A DNA stretch of 64,000 nt. It comes from Lachnospiraceae bacterium MD308. GTDB lineage: Bacteria; Bacillota; Clostridia; Lachnospirales; Lachnospiraceae. The stretch covers positions 963,736-1,027,735 of the forward strand of contig KE159796.1 of NCBI GenBank assembly GCA_000403475.2, written 5' to 3'. Shown here in pieces: positions 59,677-64,000 of this stretch (position 1 is the first letter of the stretch; every line of letters starts with the position of its first letter). Under the pieces are notes generated by a model that was not told where the DNA came from, made no database searches, and was given only the letters and a program-made list of their open reading frames with translations. Position numbers and translations under genes: made by a program.

Positions 59677-60129
59677 TCAATAAAAATGCAATCCTGTCAG
59701 CAGATTCCGATGATAATAAGTCATAGGAGGCACCTCCGGGAAAAAAATATACAACCTCCATATATAAAAAATTACCATACCAATAATAATCACTATGCCG
59801 CACCATTTTGTCACCGTCATCCTGCGACTTTTCTGCACATATCGCTCTATCCCAAACACAACTGCCAGCAAGATAACAGCAAAGATAAAGGGATGTATCC
59901 TCCAGGCCCCTGCAAAATCAAGCCGTAACACCCGAAAGCCCGCCCTTGTAAGCCCGCATCCCGGACACGGAAATCCTGTCAGCAAAACCATCGGGCAAAG
60001 ACCCCGGAGAAATTTTTTTAGAAATGCAAAACAGGCGACTACTAACATAATCGCCCATCTTGCTGACTTTATATCCTGATAAAACAATTGAAACCCATCT
60101 GATAAAATCTGTCTCAAACTACGTTTCAT
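59677..60129 (-). CDS. DUF2752 membrane protein
   Basis: A 150-residue protein with the DUF2752 signature: a hydrophobic segment, then CPMVLLTGFPCPGCGLTRAGFRVLRLDFAGAWRIHPFIF, with the Cys-rich GxxCPxCGxTR core. Three membrane segments. ATG 60129 is preferred (AAGAGGAAGG upstream). It follows rnfB in the same direction; function unknown. Confidence 0.85.
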   Translation of the reverse strand: MKRSLRQILSDGFQLFYQDIKSARWAIMLVVACFAFLKKFLRGLCPMVLLTGFPCPGCGLTRAGFRVLRLDFAGAWRIHPFIFAVILLAVVFGIERYVQKSRRMTVTKWCGIVIIIGMVIFYIWRLYIFFPEVPPMTYYHRNLLTGLHFY

Positions 60130-60148
60130 ACCTTCCTCTTCATCTCTG

Positions 60149-60940
60149 CTAAAGAATGATCTTCTTCGGGCACTTCTCCGCACAAGCACCGCAATTAGTA
60201 CACTTCTCCGGATCGATATACGCGATATTATCCGTCACCTTTACTGCGTCGAATTTACACATTCTCTCGCACATCTTACAGCCGATGCATCCCACGGAAC
60301 AAGCCTTCATCACATCCTTGCCCTTATCCTTAGAGCTGCACTGTACCAGATGCTTCTGGTCATAGGGCACAAGCTCGATCAAGTGCTTCGGACATACAGC
60401 CACGCATTTGCCGCATGCCTTACACGCCTCCTTATCGACAACCGCGATGCCGTCCACGATATGGATTGCGTCAAAAGGACATGCCTTCACGCAGGTTCCC
60501 TCTCCGAGACAGCCGTAATTACAGGACTTCGGGCCGCCGCTCTGCATCATGTTCACCATGATACAGTCGCCAAGGCCGTGGTACTCGTAATCCTGTTTCG
60601 CCTTCTCGCAGGTTCCGCCGCACTTGACAAACGCCGTCTTTCGCACCTGCTCTCCTGCCTCCTGGCCCATGATCTTGCCAATCTCAGCCGCAACGGGAGC
60701 GCCGCCCACCGGACATGCGCCGATCTCGGCCTCGCCTTTTACGATGGCGGCAGCAAGGCCGGAGCATCCCGCGTAGCCGCAGCCGCCGCAGTTATTTCCC
60801 GGAAGGACGCCTGCGATGGCCTCCTCCCTCTCATCTACTTCTACCGCAAATTTCGTGCCGGCAAATCCAAGGAACACACCAATGAATAAGCCGGTTCCGC
60901 CTACAACTAAGGCGGCAATTAAAATACCTGTTACACTCAT
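60149..60940 (-). CDS. rnfB: Rnf complex subunit RnfB
   Basis: A 263-residue iron-sulfur subunit: N-terminal membrane helix (about 3-28), the Fes-type motif NNCGGCGYAGCSGLA (about 49-63), a second Cys group (CGGTCEKAKQDYEYHG; CNYGCLGEGTCVKAC), and two more ferredoxin motifs (CKACGKCVAVC, then CIGCKMCERMC and CTNCGACAEKC). It takes electrons from reduced ferredoxin. Last gene of the rnfCDGEAB order typical of Clostridia. Confidence 0.97.
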   Translation of the reverse strand: MSVTGILIAALVVGGTGLFIGVFLGFAGTKFAVEVDEREEAIAGVLPGNNCGGCGYAGCSGLAAAIVKGEAEIGACPVGGAPVAAEIGKIMGQEAGEQVRKTAFVKCGGTCEKAKQDYEYHGLGDCIMVNMMQSGGPKSCNYGCLGEGTCVKACPFDAIHIVDGIAVVDKEACKACGKCVAVCPKHLIELVPYDQKHLVQCSSKDKGKDVMKACSVGCIGCKMCERMCKFDAVKVTDNIAYIDPEKCTNCGACAEKCPKKIIL

Positions 60941-60955
60941 CGTCTCTGCTCCTTC

Positions 60956-61546
60956 CTATATCAGTCCCGAGAACCCAAAGAACGCGATTGCCATAAGCGC
61001 TGCAGTGATCAGCACGATCGGCGTTCCCTGAAAGGACTCGGAAATGTCATTATACTCCATCTTCTCGCGGATACCGGCAAGGATCACGATAGCAATCAGA
61101 AATCCCACGGACGTTCCGATACCGTTCACTACTCCGCTTAACAGAGAATACTCCTTCTGCACATTCGTGAGAGCCACGCCAAGCACCGCGCAGTTTGTAG
61201 TAATCAGAGGAAGGTATACTCCCAATGACTGATAGAGCGCAGGCATGGACTTCTTAAGGAACATCTCCACGAACTGAACCAGGCAGGCGATAACAAGGAT
61301 AAATACGATCGTCTGTAAGTAGACAAGCTTTCCGCCTAAGATCGCCTTATTTGCCAATATGAACTTATATACAACGCCTGACACGAAAGACGCGATCGTA
61401 ATAACGAATACGACGGCGCCGCCCATGCCGGCAGCAGTCTCAACCTTCTTGGAAACTCCAAGGAAAGGACAGATTCCGAGGAACTGGCTGAGTACAACGT
61501 TATTTACAAGTGCAGAGCCAATTGCTATGATCAATAATTCTCCCAT
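60956..61546 (-). CDS. rnfA: Rnf complex subunit RnfA
   Basis: A 196-residue integral membrane subunit with six helices. It has the conserved NNVVLSQFLGICPFLGVSKK (about 14-33), shared with NqrE, and LITTNCAVLGVALTNV. With RnfE it forms the pseudo-symmetric core holding the membrane 2Fe-2S cluster. Confidence 0.97.
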   Translation of the reverse strand: MGELLIIAIGSALVNNVVLSQFLGICPFLGVSKKVETAAGMGGAVVFVITIASFVSGVVYKFILANKAILGGKLVYLQTIVFILVIACLVQFVEMFLKKSMPALYQSLGVYLPLITTNCAVLGVALTNVQKEYSLLSGVVNGIGTSVGFLIAIVILAGIREKMEYNDISESFQGTPIVLITAALMAIAFFGFSGLI

Positions 61547-61559
61547 CTATGTACTCCTC

Positions 61560-62288
61560 CTATTCTTTCTCATTCCCTGCAGGGAATATCTTGCCGCCGC
61601 ATGCACTGTTGGTGCAGGACCCGCAGCCCTCGCCGCAGCCCACGGTCTCCGTAACCTTCTTGCCCTTCTTCTTCGCGTTGTTCTTCACCTTGTTCTGAAG
61701 AGCCGTAAGCCCTGCCAGCACAAGGAACGCGCCTGGCGCCAGGATAAAGATGGTTACCGGGACATAGCCCGCCTTGCCTGCAGCCGAATCGGCAAGCGGC
61801 AATAACTGGAATCCAAAAGCTTTGCCCGCGCCGATGACTTCACGCACGATGCCGATCGCCGTAAGGCCTACCGTAAATCCAAGCCCCATACCGATTCCGT
61901 CAAAGATAGACGGCAGCGGCGGATTCTTAGAGGCATAGCTCTCCGCGCGGCCCAGGATGATACAGTTAACAACGATCAGCGGAATATAGATTCCGAGAGA
62001 CGCATAGAGACTCGGAACAAAGCCTTCCATCAAAAACTGCACCATCGTTACGAAAGATGCCACAACTACGATAAACGCCGGAATACGAAGGGAATCCGGA
62101 ATGACTTTACGCAGCAGGGAAATCATCAGGTTTGACAGCACAAGTACGGCTGTCGTAGAAAGTCCCATACCAAGACCGTTGATGGCAGATGTGGTGACCG
62201 CCAGGGTCGGACACATGCCAAGCATCAGCACGAAGGTAGGATTTTCTTTTATAATACCGTTATACAAACGTTCTGTACAATTATTCAT
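61560..62288 (-). CDS. rnfE: Rnf complex subunit RnfE
   Basis: A 242-residue integral membrane subunit: LYNGIIKENPTFVLMLGMCPTLAVTTSA (about 7-34) and LIVVNCIILGRAESYA, related to RnfA. It has a C-terminal Lys/Cys-rich tail (CGEGCGSCTNSACGG) that is longer and richer in Cys than usual and might bind metal. The ATG at 62288 with AGGAGG eight bases upstream is chosen over a GTG two codons earlier. Confidence 0.96.
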   Translation of the reverse strand: MNNCTERLYNGIIKENPTFVLMLGMCPTLAVTTSAINGLGMGLSTTAVLVLSNLMISLLRKVIPDSLRIPAFIVVVASFVTMVQFLMEGFVPSLYASLGIYIPLIVVNCIILGRAESYASKNPPLPSIFDGIGMGLGFTVGLTAIGIVREVIGAGKAFGFQLLPLADSAAGKAGYVPVTIFILAPGAFLVLAGLTALQNKVKNNAKKKGKKVTETVGCGEGCGSCTNSACGGKIFPAGNEKE

Positions 62289-62300
62289 CTTCACTACCTC

Positions 62301-62879
62301 CTAAAACGCATTCTGGAAATAACCAAGCGCCGCGTTCACAGCCCCGGTCATCGCCCTTGATGTAATGGTGGCGCCGCTTAAAGCGTCGATGGGCTCTCCG
62401 TCCCCACCGTCCTTGGACACGTAGAACTTCTCCGCCTGCTTGCCCTGATACTGCTCGTAAAAGGCCGGCTCCGTAGCCTTCATGCCAAGGCCCGCCGTCT
62501 CACTGATGGACAGGATGGACACGCCGTTTACCGTACCGTCAGCCTTGATGCCCACCGTAACCCGGATGTCGCCGCCATAGCCTTCCTTATCTGTAGCGGT
62601 GATGACATAACCGTCCTCACCCACCTTGCACACTTCATCAATCGTAGCATTCACGCCGAGGCCCTTCACTACCTCCCCGGCAGCCTTCTGGTCAACCTCT
62701 ACCTGCTCGAAAGAATCAAGGTCAGCCTCCGGGAATACCGCCTGCCATGCCTCTTTCTTCGCCGCGTCATGGGCCTGGGCAATGGGGTCTTTCGTAATCT
62801 CGTAGACAAGCCCCAGCGCAAACCCGGCAATCAGCGTGATAATTGTAAGAACCAGTGTATTTTTCATTGTTTTACTCAT
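62301..62879 (-). CDS. rnfG: Rnf complex subunit RnfG
   Basis: A 192-residue protein with one N-terminal membrane helix and an extracytoplasmic FMN-binding domain. The flavinylation site is Thr in DALSGATITSRAM (about 165-177), the target of ApbE. It overlaps the rnfD stop by one base. Confidence 0.97.
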   Translation of the reverse strand: MSKTMKNTLVLTIITLIAGFALGLVYEITKDPIAQAHDAAKKEAWQAVFPEADLDSFEQVEVDQKAAGEVVKGLGVNATIDEVCKVGEDGYVITATDKEGYGGDIRVTVGIKADGTVNGVSILSISETAGLGMKATEPAFYEQYQGKQAEKFYVSKDGGDGEPIDALSGATITSRAMTGAVNAALGYFQNAF

Positions 62880-63829
62880 TATTTCTCTCCTCCTTTACCG
62901 AATGGTTTTGGAAGAGTAACCCTCTCGATCAACGGAACTAAAAGGTTACTGATGATGATCGCATAGGAAACACCCTCCGCCGAGCCGCCGAAGAGACGGA
63001 ACAGGCCGGTAAGGATACCTAAGAGCGCCCCGTACACATACTGGCCCTTCTTGGTAATCGGCGATGTCACGTAATCGGTAGCCATAAACCACGCGCCAAG
63101 CATCAGACCGCCGCCGCAAAGGTGGGATGTGATGTACTGCGGGTCGAAAAGTCCGGCCTGGGCATTGGTAAACTGCCCGAAGATGCCGACAAACACTGCA
63201 AACGTAACGATATATGTACCCGGAATCCGAAGGTCGATAACACCCATCAGAATCAGGAAAATCGCACCGATAATGATCGCGATGACACTTGTCTCGCCGA
63301 TGGTTCCGGGAATGCGGCCCATCAGCATGCTCATGGAATCAACCGCCTGCCCTTCCTTTAACATGGCAAGAGGAGTCGGGCCGGACACGCCGTCGTAGAT
63401 AAATGTAGTCATCTGCCCCGTAAAGGATATAAGAAGAAAACATCTCGCGCCCAGGGCAGGGTTCATAAAGTTCTGTCCCAGTCCTCCGAAAAGCTGCTTT
63501 ACGACTAAGATGCCGAACACGCTTCCGAGAGCGCCCATCCACAGCGGTGCTGTCGGCGGCATATTCAGGCCTAAAAGAAGTCCTGTGACAACCGCGCTGA
63601 AATCATTGACGGTAATCTTTTTATGCATCAGTTTTTCATAGATGTACTCTGTAAGAACGGCAGCCAGGGTCGTTGTGATAAGCATCCCCAGAGCCGGGAG
63701 TCCAAAGTTCCACACGCCAAATGCCGACACCGGCAAAAGGGCAATGGTAACCATAAGCATGATATTGCTCGAGGTAACTTTGGAGCGTATATGTGGTGAA
63801 GATGACATTTTAAATTTGTTCTCACTCAC
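62879..63829 (-). CDS. rnfD: Rnf complex subunit RnfD
   Basis: A 316-residue membrane subunit (NqrB-like), about nine helices. The covalent-FMN site is probably the Thr in YDGVSGPTPLAML (about 150-162). It helps conduct the sodium ions or protons pumped as electrons pass from ferredoxin to NAD. Confidence 0.97.
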   Translation of the reverse strand: MSENKFKMSSSPHIRSKVTSSNIMLMVTIALLPVSAFGVWNFGLPALGMLITTTLAAVLTEYIYEKLMHKKITVNDFSAVVTGLLLGLNMPPTAPLWMGALGSVFGILVVKQLFGGLGQNFMNPALGARCFLLISFTGQMTTFIYDGVSGPTPLAMLKEGQAVDSMSMLMGRIPGTIGETSVIAIIIGAIFLILMGVIDLRIPGTYIVTFAVFVGIFGQFTNAQAGLFDPQYITSHLCGGGLMLGAWFMATDYVTSPITKKGQYVYGALLGILTGLFRLFGGSAEGVSYAIIISNLLVPLIERVTLPKPFGKGGEK

Positions 63830-63855
63830 GTTAATTCACCTCTTCCTCTCTTTAC

Positions 63856-64000
63856 TTATTTTTTCTTCCGGTTCGCCAACGCAATCTTTCTCATGGAACC
63901 AATCGCCTGCTTAAGCTGACGCTTCGCCGGGCACACAAAGCTGCAGGAGCCGCACTCCATACACTCTAATCCCTCATGGGCAGTAAACTGCGCCTCGTCA
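63856..64000 (-). CDS. rnfC: Rnf complex subunit RnfC, partial (C-terminal end)
   Basis: The last 47 codons of RnfC, cut by the window edge: EGLECMECGSCSFVCPAKRQLKQAIGSMRKIALANRKKK, with the C-terminal 4Fe-4S motif. RnfC binds NADH and caps the complex on the cytoplasmic side. It precedes rnfD as expected. Confidence 0.93.
   Translation of the reverse strand, partial: DEAQFTAHEGLECMECGSCSFVCPAKRQLKQAIGSMRKIALANRKKK

Overview
The window comes from a low-to-mid GC, spore-forming, strictly anaerobic Firmicute, most likely Lachnospiraceae (Clostridia). The basis is an alpha/beta-type SASP, GerW/YtfJ and YlbJ sporulation proteins, ZapA-RuvAB-U32-FtsW-PBP synteny, a complete Rnf operon, and Hdr/Flx energy-metabolism proteins. 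I cannot name the species.

Region 1 (about 1-12,660) is a decayed accessory island. It holds two fragments of large serine recombinase (N-terminal at 9762-9989, C-terminal at 575-862), the latter joined to a truncated AgrC-like sensor kinase that sits beside its intact LytTR regulator. It also holds an amidohydrolase pseudogene, an HxlR regulator, a MerR/short-chain dehydrogenase divergon, several arrays of iteron-like repeats, a repeated double-hairpin terminator module, and a low-GC three-gene operon (5434-8907): caspase-like protease, DUF4062 protein and HEPN-like protein. That operon is my best candidate for an undescribed conflict (anti-phage) system; it is bracketed by two arrays of the same iteron-like repeat family.

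Region 2 (12,823-25,287) is one long minus-strand metabolic operon: malate dehydrogenase (LDH-fold, Arg at the specificity position), HdrBCA, FlxDCBA-like electron-transfer proteins, soluble fumarate reductase FrdBA-like, two-subunit class I fumarase and a dicarboxylate-type permease. A promoter whose -10 lies inside a Rex-like box precedes it. Together these genes encode oxaloacetate -> malate -> fumarate -> succinate, with an apparatus that could bifurcate NADH electrons to fumarate and ferredoxin. A MITE-like palindrome ends the operon.

Region 3 (25,578-33,389) holds ylbJ, a coiled-coil protein gene, coaD and rsmD, then an MFS exporter whose TetR repressor gene has been split by an IS1380-family element (30,281-31,934; 16-bp ends, 5-bp target duplication TTAAA), and a HAAS-like membrane protein/PadR pair. 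Region 4 (33,400-40,170) is a type I restriction-modification locus (hsdM, hsdS, hsdR) with a broken DUF3990 gene and a DUF3791-like gene between hsdS and hsdR.

Region 5 (40,238-59,633) is mostly core chromosome: glycosyltransferase-51 transglycosylase, an ECF-like sigma factor, SASP, recG, the FakA-like/Asp23/rpmB group, sporulation and cell-division genes, ruvAB and an ApbE flavinyltransferase. Region 6 (59,677-64,000) is the rnfCDGEAB operon, with rnfC cut by the window edge. Rnf would oxidise the ferredoxin reduced by the Hdr-Flx module, and ApbE would supply the covalent FMN of RnfG and RnfD, so regions 2, 5 and 6 form one plausible energy-conserving fumarate respiration. No rRNA, tRNA or CRISPR array was recognised.
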